Notes: generated from the letters alone by a model not told the origin. DNA of 64,000 nucleotides from Halobacillus dabanensis (GCF_900114165.1 NZ_FOSB01000001.1:434001-498000); one strand, 5' to 3'. Positions 51,053 through 60,412 are shown, counted from the first letter of the stretch. Numbers and translations are program-made.

Positions 51053-51991
51053 GTGGAAACATTTTTAATGATCTTAATGTTAATGGCTTTGGCAGGTATG
51101 TTAGCCTTTGTCGTCTTAGCCTTCGTGAAAGGTAAGGGTAACAGGGGCAAGAACTTTGCTATGTCAGGTGGATGCCTGTTCGCATTTTTAGTTTTAGCAC
51201 TGATTTTGGGATCCATGGTTGAAGAAGCACCTGTTGCGGAAGAAGCTGCAACTAAAGCCTCTTCAGAAGATGAAGAGGCGGAAGAGAAATCAAAGCAGGA
51301 AGAGGAAGCTAAAAAAGCTGAAGAAGAAGTACAGAAAGAGCAAGAAGAGCAAGAAGCGGAAGAGGCTGAGGAACAGGCAAAGAAAGAGCAAGAAGAACAA
51401 GAAGCGAAAGAGGCAGAGGAACAGGCGAAGAAAGAGCAAGAAGAACAAGAAGCGAAAGAGGCAGAGGAACAGGCGAAGAAAGAGCAAGAAGTCAAAGAAG
51501 CTGAAGAACAGGCGAAGAAAGAAGAAGAACAGAAAGCTATGGAAGCTCAAGAAAAGAGCCTGACGGTGTCCCAGGAACAAGCGGTTAAAATGGCTCAAGA
51601 CTATCTTGATTACACGGCCTTCTCCAAAACAGGTTTGATCGAACAATTAGAGTATGAAGGGTTCCATTCAGAGGATGCAGCATACGCTGTCGAGAATATT
51701 ACGGTAGATTGGAAAGAACAGGCGGTTAATGCGGCACAAGACTATGTTGATTACACGGCTTTCTCTAAAACAGGCTTGATCGAACAATTAGAGTTTGAGG
51801 GGTTCCGTTTAGAAGATGCAGCGTACGCTGTCGAAAATATTACGGTAGATTGGAAAGAACAGGCGGTAATGGCGGCACAGGATTATCTTGATTACACTTC
51901 CTTTTCAAGACAAGGTTTAATCGACCAATTAAAGTATGAAGGATACAGCACAGAAGATGCAACCTACGCTGTAGATCAGGTTGGTTTGTGA
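51053..51991 (+). CDS. Ltp-repeat membrane protein with long acidic coiled coil
   Basis: A 312-residue protein. Two N-terminal membrane helices (residues 3-24 and 38-54) precede an E/K/Q-rich coiled coil (residues 65-170) with tandem EEQAKKEQEEQEAKEA units of 20 residues. Three Ltp repeats of 43 residues follow (AQDYLDYTAFSKTGLIEQLE, GFHSEDAAYAVENITVDWKE). The Ltp domain occurs in phage TP-J34 lipoprotein Ltp, which blocks superinfecting phage DNA entry, but also in many chromosomal proteins. GTG 51053 follows AAGGGGAG by 8 bases. Here helices replace the lipobox. Confidence 0.88.
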   Translation: METFLMILMLMALAGMLAFVVLAFVKGKGNRGKNFAMSGGCLFAFLVLALILGSMVEEAPVAEEAATKASSEDEEAEEKSKQEEEAKKAEEEVQKEQEEQEAEEAEEQAKKEQEEQEAKEAEEQAKKEQEEQEAKEAEEQAKKEQEVKEAEEQAKKEEEQKAMEAQEKSLTVSQEQAVKMAQDYLDYTAFSKTGLIEQLEYEGFHSEDAAYAVENITVDWKEQAVNAAQDYVDYTAFSKTGLIEQLEFEGFRLEDAAYAVENITVDWKEQAVMAAQDYLDYTSFSRQGLIDQLKYEGYSTEDATYAVDQVGL

Positions 51992-51996
51992 TAGAT

Positions 51997-52035
51997 AAAG
52001 GGAGCAGTCATTTATTTGCTGCTCCCTTTATTTAT
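51997..52035 (+). terminator. Terminator after the Ltp-repeat gene
   Basis: AAAGGGAGCAG pairs perfectly with CTGCTCCCTTT over an 11-base loop, then ATTTATATTTT. Confidence 0.88.
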
Positions 52036-52130
52036 ATTTTAGCACAGAGCGATACTCATCACCGTTAAAATTGCTGTGCACAATTCCGAAACTACGGGTT
52101 TTTGTCTTTTCTAGAAAGGAATTACATCCA

Positions 52131-52250
52131 ATGTATAAAAGTAATGGCTATTTCCAAACTTCCTACAGTAAAACCTGCATGGATGGACAGTCCTGGCAAA
52201 AAGGCCGTCTCCCAAGCTCAAACTTTACCGTAAAAGCACTGAGAGTTTAA
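52131..52250 (+). CDS. Possible 39-residue peptide
   Basis: A short frame opening MYKSNGYFQTSYSK, with KGRLPSSNFTVKALRV at the end. AAAGGA lies 10 bases before the ATG. It has no membrane helix and one cysteine. No family is recognised. It lies in an otherwise empty 330-base region upstream of the MarR operators, so it may be chance. Confidence 0.3.
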   Translation: MYKSNGYFQTSYSKTCMDGQSWQKGRLPSSNFTVKALRV

Positions 52251-52306
52251 TTGCAGGATTCTAATACATACAAGAAGTACTTCTCATTCATTTAATTGAT
52301 ATTTTT

Positions 52307-52368
52307 GTTGCAAATACAATAATATTAAGTTAAATTAAGTATATGGTAATTTATGTTGTATTTGCAAC
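52307..52368. promoter_or_regulatory. Paired operators upstream of the MarR-type gene
   Basis: GTTGCAAATACAA (52307-52319) and its exact reverse complement TTGTATTTGCAAC (52356-52368) flank 36 bases. Each arm is itself a near-palindrome of the form GTTGnAwwTnCAAC, as expected for a MarR dimer site. The pair lies 27-88 bases before the start codon, so autoregulation of the MarR-paiAB operon is likely. Confidence 0.75.
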
Positions 52369-52394
52369 TAAAAATATTTTTCAAGGAGCTTAAT

Positions 52395-53394
<1,000 letters not shown>

Positions 53395-53410
53395 CTAAAG
53401 AGGTGATGAG

Positions 53411-54022
53411 ATGTATATCCCAAAACATTTTAAAGTCACAGACTTCGATGAAATCAAAGATTTTATACAGAAGAACTCTTTTGGAACAATCGTATCAACA
53501 GAACAAGGAAAGCCGATATCGACTCACTTACCTTTGCAGTTACATAAGCGAGGGGATGACTACTTTCTCACTGGGCATTTGGCTTATGCGAATCCCCAGT
53601 GGAAAACTTTCGGGGAAGATCCTGTTCTTATTATGTTTCAAGGCCCGCATGCTTACATTTCATCCTCGTGGTACCAGTCTGAAAATGTGCCCACATGGAA
53701 TTATCAAGCTGTCCATGTATATGGAGCGGCTAGTCTTATGAGTGATCAGGAATTGCAGGAAGACTTGAAATCTCTATTGCAAAAATATGAACAACACCGT
53801 GAAAACGCAGCGTTATGGGAGTACTTCAGCCCAAAAACTAAAAAGCGAATCAAAGGTATTATTGGATTCGAAGTAAAAGTGCAAGAAATTCAAGCAGCAT
53901 ATAAGTTGAGTCAAAATCGCAAGGAAGAGGACTATGACAACATCATTGACAAATTATATAAGGAGGAAGACTTACACTCGCAACAGTTAGCGGAAGTGAT
54001 GAAAGCTAGAAAAACTGATTGA
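53411..54022 (+). CDS. paiB: PaiB-type FMN-binding regulator
   Basis: A 203-residue split-barrel FMN-binding protein of the PaiB family. YIPKHFKVTDFDEIKDFIQK, SFGTIVSTEQGKPISTHLPL, HAYISSSWYQSENVPTWNYQ and the helical tail AAYKLSQNRKEEDYDNII are all family hallmarks. B. subtilis PaiB represses degradative-enzyme and sporulation genes. AAAGAGGTGATGAG precedes the ATG. It is the last gene of the MarR-paiA-paiB operon. Confidence 0.92.
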   Translation: MYIPKHFKVTDFDEIKDFIQKNSFGTIVSTEQGKPISTHLPLQLHKRGDDYFLTGHLAYANPQWKTFGEDPVLIMFQGPHAYISSSWYQSENVPTWNYQAVHVYGAASLMSDQELQEDLKSLLQKYEQHRENAALWEYFSPKTKKRIKGIIGFEVKVQEIQAAYKLSQNRKEEDYDNIIDKLYKEEDLHSQQLAEVMKARKTD

Positions 54023-54081
54023 GCGTTTCTATGTTTCAATGATTTATATGTTTATATGTTGTAGTCGAGTCATAGAGGATA

Positions 54082-54122
54082 GGGAGCGATTCATAAATAG
54101 TGGCTCTCTTCCTTTTGTTTTT
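54082..54122 (+). terminator. Probable terminator of the paiAB operon
   Basis: GGGAGC pairs with GCTCTC (one G-U) over a 15-base loop, then CTTTTGTTTTTTTTC. Short stem, strong T-tract. Confidence 0.55.
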
Positions 54123-54174
54123 TTTCTGAATTGTGTGATAACATTTCAACTTACATTTCAAGGAGGGATATAAA

Positions 54175-54513
54175 ATGATTAATTATAATAATCGCCAATT
54201 TGTTTCAGTGGAGAATACGGAAAGTGGTGAGGTCTCTTCCAAAACATATTTTGACTACTATCAAGAAGGAAATATCCTCTATGCTGATTATTCCGGGGGA
54301 GAGATAGTCAAAGGAAAGTTAGTAGGGATCGTACATAACGATGACACTTTAGAATTCCGATATAACCATGTGAACAAGTCAAACGAAATTAGAGGAGGGA
54401 AATGCAAATCTGTTCCACATAAGACCACTACGGGGAAAATTGAACTTCATGAAGAGTGGCAATGGCTTGATAAAAATCAAACCAAAGGAAAATCGATAAT
54501 TAGAGAAGTTTAA
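54175..54513 (+). CDS. Small beta-rich protein often labelled N-acetylglutamate synthase
   Basis: A 112-residue protein. [37 protein letters not shown] and [19 protein letters not shown] match a small bacillar family that databases often call N-acetylglutamate synthase. It has no acetyl-CoA-binding loop and is far too short, so that label should not be trusted. A MORN-like all-beta fold seems more likely. AAGGAGGG lies 8 bases before the ATG. Function unknown. Confidence 0.8.
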   Translation: MINYNNRQFVSVENTESGEVSSKTYFDYYQEGNILYADYSGGEIVKGKLVGIVHNDDTLEFRYNHVNKSNEIRGGKCKSVPHKTTTGKIELHEEWQWLDKNQTKGKSIIREV

Positions 54514-54604
54514 GATCGTTGTAAGCGTGTGGGATGGTTTCATAAACTTCCTAAGCTTAAAAGTGTGAAAAATTTATATAAATGATTAGGAACTAACAAT
54601 ATCC

Positions 54605-54630
54605 GTTAGATAATCTTGTATAATGGGTAT
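54605..54630 (+). promoter_or_regulatory. Sigma-B-like promoter, copy 1
   Basis: GTTAGA (54605-54610), 14 bases, GGGTAT (54625-54630): close to the sigma-B consensus GTTTAA-N14-GGGTAT. It is unchanged in copy 2. A TATAAT overlaps (54619-54624), but it has no good minus-35 box. Confidence 0.72.
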
Positions 54631-54754
54631 GAAGTATAAATCAGTGTTCAAAACAAAATACATCTAGTTTTAGAAGGAAATCTTGCTTTTTCGTAGTATT
54701 TTCTTTTCAGGATTATGGGCCCGTTCAGCAAGAAGCCAGAGGAGGTGCCGATGA

Positions 54755-55033
54755 TTGATCATGATGGACGAAAATGAAAAAGACACCTATGAAGATCTGA
54801 TGAATTCCTTTAAAAATGCTGAATCGATAGAGGAAATCCGCTATTATTTTTTCGAAATACAACTGTACTTAGACAATCTTCCATCAACCAATGGGCTATC
54901 CATACCGACGTCTCAATTGGAAGAGTATCAACGGTTGAGAAAAGGATTACTTGATTCTACGTCAGTAAGAGAAGTCAGCTATTATGAAGGTCAGATCCAT
55001 GAATGGTTAAATAAAATCCACCCTCTAAGCTGA
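54755..55033 (+). CDS. 92-residue protein with twofold internal repeat, copy 1
   Basis: An acidic, helical, soluble protein. Its two halves resemble each other: YEDLMNSFKNAESIEEIRYY then FEIQLYLDNL, and YQRLRKGLLDSTSVREVSYY then EGQIHEWLNKI, sharing S-[IV]-x-E-[IV]-x-YY-x-x-x-I. TTG 54755 lies 9 bases after AGGAGG; ATG 54761 and 54764 are alternatives. An ATG at 54751, ideally spaced, opens an 8-codon frame in another phase. Family not recognised. Confidence 0.75.
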   Translation: MIMMDENEKDTYEDLMNSFKNAESIEEIRYYFFEIQLYLDNLPSTNGLSIPTSQLEEYQRLRKGLLDSTSVREVSYYEGQIHEWLNKIHPLS

Positions 55034-55119
55034 CATAAGTTGTTAATGCATCCAGTACTTTGCAAAAAGATAGTATTTATTTTCTGATAATAATGGAAAC
55101 TATAGGTAAGGTGTTCATT

Positions 55120-55354
55120 TATGTAACTCTGTAACTTAGAAAAAGTCTAAAAATCTATTTTTGTTTCAAGATAAATAGGGAATTTATGTTCTCCTAATAA
55201 GACACTTCATTTTGGTTTGCATGGATTAGGGGAAGTACAAGAGTCTTCCCCAAGCTTACGGAGACATCTTCCTAATAATGTTCCTTGAAGGTTCACCCAT
55301 GAGATATTATGCTGGATAGCTCATGTAAAAAGGTTACCACAAGCTATGCTAATG
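55120..55354. other. Intergenic region with no recognised gene
   Basis: Between the end of the duplication and the convergent SDR gene. No coding frame was found. A strong terminator could not be identified. Confidence 0.4.
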
Positions 55355-56284
55355 TTAGGAAGAAGTCCATTCCCCTCCGTTCACATGAAGCGTTTGACCA
55401 GTGACGAAACGTGAATCATTGGAGGCTAAGTAAACATAAGTAGGTGCAATTTCAAACGGTTGCCCTTGACGTTGCATCGGATTTTCTACTAGTGGAACCT
55501 GATCTGCAGAAAAACTTGCTGGAATGAGAGGGGTCCATACCCTTCCAGGAGCAACTGCATTTACTCGGATTCCTTTATCTACAAGGTTATTTGCTAAAGC
55601 ACGGGTGAAACCAACATTAGCTGCTTTAGTCGATGTGTAATCAATTAATTGCTTATTCCCAATATATGCCACTACGGAAGCTGTATTAATTATGGAACTT
55701 CCTGCTTTTAAATAGGAAAGGGCTGCCCGGGTGGTATAAAAATGGGAATAGATGTTGACCTTGAATGTATCATCAAATTGTTCATCCGTGATATCCAGTA
55801 AACTTAATTGTTGAAACTGGATTCCTACATGGTTACATAGAATATCAAGTTGCCCGTATGTTTGAAAGGTTTTCTCTACGATATGGATACATTGCTTTTT
55901 TTCTCTCAAGTCACCTGGAAGTAATAAGCATCGTTGTCCAAGCTCTTCAATCCTCCTTTTTGTGCGCTCTGCGTCCTCTTGTTCGTTTAAATAAGAGATA
56001 GCTATATCTGCCCCTTCTTTAGCAAAAGAAATGGCGACGGCTGCACCAATCCCACTGTCACCTCCTGTAATTAATGCGACTTTTCCTTCTAATTTTCCGG
56101 ATCCTTTCTCATTAGGGTTTTCAATGATTGGCCTGGGTGCCATCAATCTCTCTACACCAGGCTGGCGAAGCTGACGTTGTTCAGGAACAGTTAGTGGAAC
56201 GTCTTCATAACGAGTTATCTTACCATAGTTGGGATACATTGGATAACTGTTATTAGTGGGATTATTCAAGTCATCTTTTGACAT
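55355..56284 (-). CDS. SDR oxidoreductase of the YhdF/YdaD/YhxD general-stress type
   Basis: A 309-residue classical SDR with the extra N-terminal arm ([20 protein letters not shown]) of bacillar stress-protein SDRs. The cofactor motif is [19 protein letters not shown] near residue 75, the catalytic Tyr/Lys are in [12 protein letters not shown] near 217, and Ser is in [10 protein letters not shown]. The usual NNAG/NNAA turn reads CNHVGIQ here, which is odd. ATG 56284 lies 7 bases after AGGAGG. B. subtilis YdaD and YhxD are sigma-B controlled; I saw no such promoter here. Confidence 0.9.
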   Translation of the reverse strand: MSKDDLNNPTNNSYPMYPNYGKITRYEDVPLTVPEQRQLRQPGVERLMAPRPIIENPNEKGSGKLEGKVALITGGDSGIGAAVAISFAKEGADIAISYLNEQEDAERTKRRIEELGQRCLLLPGDLREKKQCIHIVEKTFQTYGQLDILCNHVGIQFQQLSLLDITDEQFDDTFKVNIYSHFYTTRAALSYLKAGSSIINTASVVAYIGNKQLIDYTSTKAANVGFTRALANNLVDKGIRVNAVAPGRVWTPLIPASFSADQVPLVENPMQRQGQPFEIAPTYVYLASNDSRFVTGQTLHVNGGEWTSS

Positions 56285-56432
56285 AGACACTCCTCCTATA
56301 AATCGAACTCCAAGTTACTTTATGTAAGATAGGCTTAAGTAGTGCCAAGGAATAAAAATGAAAGCTGCTTGTACGGGCTCCAACTCCCGACAGTTGAATA
56401 TGGTAAGATAAATAACCTTTAGGAGGGTGATC

Positions 56433-56606
56433 ATGCAAAGTTTTCAATACAATCCAGAAGTGAAGTTGCTGTTAGTCGGTCATTCAGATGAAAAAGTTCA
56501 AGTGTTATACGATGCCAACCCAAATACCTGTTCGATGCCCAAAATAGGACCAAGACCTCCCTATTATTGCAATCCAAGATACGAACAATATTTCCCTTTA
56601 ACTTAA
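56433..56606 (+). CDS. 57-residue hypothetical protein
   Basis: A small protein opening MQSFQYNPEVKLLLVGHSDE and ending in a proline-, tyrosine- and cysteine-rich tail (PRPPYYCNPRYEQYF). AGGAGGGTG lies 3-6 bases before the ATG, an excellent site. It has no membrane helix. The tail resembles small spore-coat-like peptides, but no family is recognised. It is divergent from the SDR gene. Confidence 0.6.
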   Translation: MQSFQYNPEVKLLLVGHSDEKVQVLYDANPNTCSMPKIGPRPPYYCNPRYEQYFPLT

Positions 56607-56639
56607 TCGGAGGGATAGGAATATTAGCGGGAATGTACC

Positions 56640-56788
56640 CAGTGATGAAAAATTTGTGAGGTCAACATTCAAAAGTGAATCAGACGTTGGTGTGTGAAAA
56701 TCTGATAGCTGCTGAAGGGGATAACTATATCGAATTCGGGATCGCAGTTGGTAAAGAACTGACAATTTTCGAAGCCCGTGAAGACTAG
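56640..56788 (+). pseudogene. Possible gene remnant
   Basis: A frame containing NQTLVCENLIAAEGDNYIEF and GIAVGKELTIFEARED to a stop at 56788, interrupted upstream by a TGA after MYPVMKNL. It reads like the C-terminal part of a small protein without a usable start or ribosome site. Family not recognised. Confidence 0.3.
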
Positions 56789-56831
56789 TTAGAAATGGCA
56801 TTGTTCTTTAAAAATCAATTAAATGGTTAAT

Positions 56832-56858
56832 GGTCAACCACTGGGGTTGGCCTTTTAT
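56832..56858 (+). terminator. Probable terminator
   Basis: GGTCAACC pairs with GGTTGGCC (one G-U) over a 5-base loop, then TTTTATATTTC. Confidence 0.65.
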
Positions 56859-57165
56859 ATTTCTAAAAGGAAGGTGAAATTAAGTCAAATAAAGTTCCAA
56901 TAAATCCTAAAAATATTTATGTTTTGCAAACATTTTTAGGAAGAACAAATTATCCACCATATAAGCTTCTCTTTTAAAGATCGAATGAAATAGGAGCGTG
57001 GATTTTATTACACTTCTTTGTAAACTTGAAACGGCAATATTATATGCTATATAAGGGTAAAGATAAATAAGCAAAAACCAACAACAAAATTAATAATTGT
57101 GATGTCACGACTTGTTATTAAAAGTGTGAAAAATTTATATAAATGATGAGGAACTAACAATATCC

Positions 57166-57191
57166 GTTAGATAATCTTGTATAATGGGTAT
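57166..57191 (+). promoter_or_regulatory. Sigma-B-like promoter, copy 2
   Basis: GTTAGA (57166-57171), 14 bases, GGGTAT (57186-57191), identical to copy 1 while nearby bases have diverged. Confidence 0.72.
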
Positions 57192-57315
57192 GAAGTATAA
57201 ATCGGTGTTCAAAACAAAATACATTTGGTTTTAGAAGGGAATCTTGCTTTTTCGTAGTATTTTCATTTCCGTGTTATGGGCCCGTTCAGTAAGAATCCAG
57301 AGGAGGTGCCGATGA

Positions 57316-57594
57316 TTGATCATGATGGACGAAAAAGAAAAAGACACCTATGAAGATCTGATGAATTCCTTTAAAAATGCTGAATCGATAGAGGAAATCC
57401 GCTATTATTTTTTCGAAATACAACTGTACTTAGACAATCTTCCATCAAGCAACGAGCTATCCTTACCGACGTCCGAATTAGAAGAGTATCAACGGTTGAG
57501 AAAAGGATTACTTGATTCTACGTCAATAAGAGAAGTCAGCTATTATGAAGGTCAGATCCATGAATGGTTAAATAAAATCCACCGTCTAAGCTGA
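57316..57594 (+). CDS. 92-residue protein with twofold internal repeat, copy 2
   Basis: By eye it differs from copy 1 at seven residues (for example STNGLSIP to SSNELSLP), mostly conservative. That suggests both copies are maintained. The same AGGAGG and TTG arrangement is present. Here the overlapping ATG frame is 13 codons long because the early TGA of copy 1 is changed. Family not recognised. Confidence 0.75.
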   Translation: MIMMDEKEKDTYEDLMNSFKNAESIEEIRYYFFEIQLYLDNLPSSNELSLPTSELEEYQRLRKGLLDSTSIREVSYYEGQIHEWLNKIHRLS

Positions 57595-57819
57595 CATAAG
57601 TTGTTAATGCATACAGTATTTTGCAAAATAGTATTTATTTTCTGATAATAATAGTGTAAACTAAAGATACGGTGTTCATTATAGTGGGACACTTGTCTCT
57701 GAATAAAATAATGGACTTAAACGGAGCGGCGAGCTTGGTTGAGGATTTAGTGCATAGTAGTTTATGTTTCTAAGTTTCCACCAACTGCCGCTTCTTTTAG
57801 TCTAGGGGGAAAATTTCTT

Positions 57820-58149
57820 ATGAATACGCTAATTATTGCTGGGTGTATTGGAGGGATTACAGGCATTGTCTCTCATTTAATGAGAAATGGAAAAGTACTG
57901 ATCTTCCCTAAAAAAAGAGCCCGCCCCAAAGGGATTTATTTAGGGTTCCTGGCTGACTTCCTTATTGGGGCGGCAGCTTCAGTTTTCGCCGTTACTTATA
58001 TAATCCCTGAGCCTGAGGTATTAAGAACGCTTATTGGAATTTCTATATTAGCGGGGATGACAGCAGAAAATGTTTTATTAAAAAGGGAATTGAATATAGA
58101 AAAGGCGAAGGTAGAAGGATTGGATCGTATCAACAAGAGATTTAAATGA
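57820..58149 (+). CDS. DUF4257-like small membrane protein
   Basis: A 109-residue protein with three membrane segments (residues 2-18, 42-62, 68-85), a basic cytosolic loop (KKRARPKGIYLG) and a charged C-terminal helix (LLKRELNIEKAKVEGLDRI). The pattern matches DUF4257 of bacilli; function unknown. AGGGGGAAAA lies about 8 bases before the ATG. It is a single gene. Confidence 0.75.
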   Translation: MNTLIIAGCIGGITGIVSHLMRNGKVLIFPKKRARPKGIYLGFLADFLIGAAASVFAVTYIIPEPEVLRTLIGISILAGMTAENVLLKRELNIEKAKVEGLDRINKRFK

Positions 58150-58265
58150 ATTTTTTCTGCTCCAATCCTTATTTTTTCTTCACCATTGATTTCCTCTCAA
58201 ATCCTCTAGTCGGGAATAATGCTTGACTAAGAGGGTTATTTGACCTGTGAAAAAAGGTAATATAA

Positions 58266-58343
58266 ATGAAAAACAAATGGTCCTCAAAGAGAATACATAT
58301 GGAAACATCTGTTCAAAGTCGAAAAAGTAATAGCGAGAGTTAG
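58266..58343 (+). CDS. Possible 25-residue basic peptide
   Basis: MKNKWSSKRIHMETSVQSRK then SNSES. AAAAAAGG lies 9 bases before the ATG. It is basic, without hydrophobic segment. Small basic peptides of this kind occur in spore-formers, but no family is recognised and the frame may be chance. Confidence 0.25.
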   Translation: MKNKWSSKRIHMETSVQSRKSNSES

Positions 58344-58461
58344 TTTGTTAATGCTCAACTTTAAACGGGACAATCTGCTTTTTTACATTAGCCATGCTAT
58401 TAATTATAGATTTTATAAGATACGGAAGTTGTGGCTGAGCACTCCTTTTTCCATAATAGGA

Positions 58462-58493
58462 GGTGATTATTCAACTGGAATAGTCGCCTTTTA
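58462..58493. terminator. Hairpin with T-run in the DUF4257-arr interval
   Basis: GGTGATTATTC pairs with GAATAGTCGCC (11 bp with two G-U pairs) over 5 bases, then TTTTATT. The rest of 58150-58616 holds no recognised gene. Confidence 0.65.
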
Positions 58494-58616
58494 TTGAGCG
58501 AGTATGTGTAGACTCATTGGAGGCGACGCTTAAGTTTTTATCTTTGTGTGTTCCGGAGTGGGAACGGAAGCCAATGGTAAAATTGTTCTGAGTCAACATT
58601 TTATGGATGTTGAGAG

Positions 58617-59033
58617 TCAATCGTATATTACAGCTTTTCCTTGTTCCCGTAACTTTTTTAGAGATGTAAGCATATGATTTATTTCTTCATCGGAATGTCT
58701 TTCCCATGTCCTTAATTCAGCTACTATTTTCAAAGGTGATGTAGATCTATAAGAGCGTGTCGGGTTTCCAGGGAATTTTTTATCCGTTAAGTTCGGATCG
58801 TCTTCAAAATCCCCTATTGGTTCCACAATGTAAATTCTCTCTTTTGACTTAGATGTTGCTAATTCAGCCCCCCATTTAGCAGCATCTAATGTTGCAGTGA
58901 AATAAATATAGTTGGATTTTTTATCCTGGTAATTTGATAAGTGCTGCGGTTTTAATAGATCACCAATTTTCAGTTCTGCTTTAGTACCATGAAAGAAAGG
59001 ACCTTTATCTAAGACCTCTTTTTTATCACTCAT
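58617..59033 (-). CDS. arr: NAD(+)-rifampin ADP-ribosyltransferase
   Basis: A 138-residue enzyme of the Arr family, which inactivates rifamycins by ADP-ribosylation. Arr blocks are all present: GPFFHGTKAELKIGDLLKP, YIYFTATLDAAKWGAELA, RIYIVEPIGDFEDDPNLTD, KKFPGNPTRSYRS and LRTWERHSDEE. The length is that of typical Arr. It stands alone without integron or transposon features, so it looks like an intrinsic chromosomal gene. The ATG follows TGGGGTGAAAGT. Confidence 0.93.
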   Translation of the reverse strand: MSDKKEVLDKGPFFHGTKAELKIGDLLKPQHLSNYQDKKSNYIYFTATLDAAKWGAELATSKSKERIYIVEPIGDFEDDPNLTDKKFPGNPTRSYRSTSPLKIVAELRTWERHSDEEINHMLTSLKKLREQGKAVIYD

Positions 59034-59157
59034 ACTTTCACCCCATATATTTAGATTTGTATATAACAGTATAGGGCAGGAACTACAGAAAGAGTAGTCT
59101 ATGAATAATTTATAATCAGGAGTATAATGAAAGTAGAGAGAAGGATATCGAAGCTTT

Positions 59158-59193
59158 GAAAAACGCCTGTCCGTATTTAGGGACAGGCGTTTT
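59158..59193 (-). terminator. Terminator of the homocysteine methyltransferase-family gene
   Basis: A perfect 13-bp stem (AAAACGCCTGTCC / GGACAGGCGTTTT) with an 8-base loop, ending in T on the minus strand. Confidence 0.9.
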
Positions 59194-59196
59194 CAC

Positions 59197-60246
59197 TTAT
59201 GCTTTCGTCTTATAGGATGTATTGTGATCCTGCAGCGTTTCGTCACTGCCGAACAGGAAGTGTTTTTCCATATTCGGGGAATACGTAGAGTTTACAGCTG
59301 TACGGCCGACGGTTTCGGCTACTTCACGAAGCATAGCCGGAGAAGCTCCACAGCAGAGTCCCAGGTAGTTCACGCCAATACCGTGCGCTTCTTTCGCCCA
59401 CTCCGCAAGCTCATAACGGTTCGTGTAAAGCGGATCCAAAGATGTTGGGAATGTTGTTTCCGTTGGAAGTGTACAAGCACAGCCTCCGTCCGGCAGGTTG
59501 AAGAAGGTAGGGTGTTCTTCCGTTGTACGGTAAGGAATCGGAAGGGCACCTACATAACCGTCCACCGTATGACGGATTCTCTCCACATAGGGCTGCATCG
59601 TTGCTGGTCCGCGGAAACAGTTCATCCCCACAACAAGCGCACCTTTCTCTTCTAACAAGCGGCAGGCTTCTTCTACTTCGTAGCCATCTCGCAGAATATT
59701 TTCTCCCATCAGACCGAATGTGATCACGGCAGGGAGGTCTTGTTTTTGGATTTCTTCCAGAGCGATCAGCGCTTCTTCATAATAATAGAAGGTTTCGCCG
59801 TTCACAAAGTCTACGCCTTCTTCCTTGCACCAGCCGATCATCTCTGCAAACATGCTCCTTGTTTTTTCGATGGATTCTGGATCATCCGGGTTGAACAGGT
59901 TCGTGTTGGAAACGTTCCCAGCTACGAGTGCTTCTTCCTCAGGGTGCTCCTGGGCAACCTCTTTGGCTAGACGGATGGCCTGGCGGTTAAGCGGCTCTAA
60001 TAAATCTTCTTTACCGATGATCCTCATTTTTTCGCGGTGGCCGTTATAGGTGAAGGCTAAGACAACGTCGGAGCCTGCGAGCATATAGTCACGATACGTC
60101 TGTTTTAGTGCCTGAGGGTTATCCAGGGCTACTTCAGGTACAAAGGACCCGGCCTGTAAATAGCCACGGCGTTCCAGCTCAAATAAGTAACCTTCTCCAC
60201 AAATAACGGGTCCATCCTGTAATCTTTGTTCTAATGATCTTTTCAT
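59197..60246 (-). CDS. Betaine/homocysteine S-methyltransferase-family protein
   Basis: A 349-residue zinc methyltransferase barrel. The zinc cysteines are in VVGMNCFRGPATM near residue 215 and the paired LGLCCGASPAML near 305. GEGYLFELERRGYLQAGSF and AGSDVVLAFTYNGHREKMRI are typical of BHMT-like enzymes, which transfer a methyl group to homocysteine. Betaine as donor would suit a salt-adapted cell, but the donor is not provable from sequence. ATG 60246 is chosen; ATG 60267 has no ribosome site. Confidence 0.86.
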   Translation of the reverse strand: MKRSLEQRLQDGPVICGEGYLFELERRGYLQAGSFVPEVALDNPQALKQTYRDYMLAGSDVVLAFTYNGHREKMRIIGKEDLLEPLNRQAIRLAKEVAQEHPEEEALVAGNVSNTNLFNPDDPESIEKTRSMFAEMIGWCKEEGVDFVNGETFYYYEEALIALEEIQKQDLPAVITFGLMGENILRDGYEVEEACRLLEEKGALVVGMNCFRGPATMQPYVERIRHTVDGYVGALPIPYRTTEEHPTFFNLPDGGCACTLPTETTFPTSLDPLYTNRYELAEWAKEAHGIGVNYLGLCCGASPAMLREVAETVGRTAVNSTYSPNMEKHFLFGSDETLQDHNTSYKTKA

Positions 60247-60375
60247 TTCATTCAACAACCTTTCCATAATGAATAATATTTTATTAGAAAGCTAATGCCC
60301 TTTTTACAGGGACAAGCTGACTTTCGCTGGTACGGGTTTGATCGTTTCAAAACTAGTGATCAATCTGAAAAAAAT

Positions 60376-60412
60376 AAAGGACCTCCTTGGATAAGGGGTC
60401 CTTTATGTATAA
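60376..60412 (-). terminator. Terminator, minus strand
   Basis: AAAGGACC pairs with GGTCCTTT over a 13-base loop. On the minus strand it is followed by ATTTTTTTC. It probably ends the transcript of the small gene at 60697-60864. Confidence 0.7.

Larger units (their letters stand above)
54557..55119. repeat. Segmental duplication, copy 1
   Basis: About 560 bases nearly identical to 57118-57680, covering promoter, leader, the whole 92-residue gene and about 85 bases downstream. Similarity begins sharply at TTAAAAGTG and ends at GGTGTTCATT. No transposase, terminal inverted repeats or target-site duplication were seen. Confidence 0.9.
57118..57680. repeat. Segmental duplication, copy 2
   Basis: The second copy of the 54557-55119 segment in the same orientation, 2.56 kb away. 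The intervening block carries the SDR gene and the 57-residue gene. Unequal recombination between the copies would delete or duplicate that block. Confidence 0.9.

Noticed and set aside
51290-51646. Phe/Leu-rich minus-strand frame of 118 codons
   Set aside because: It is the antisense of the GAA/GAG-rich coiled-coil repeats of the Ltp-repeat gene.
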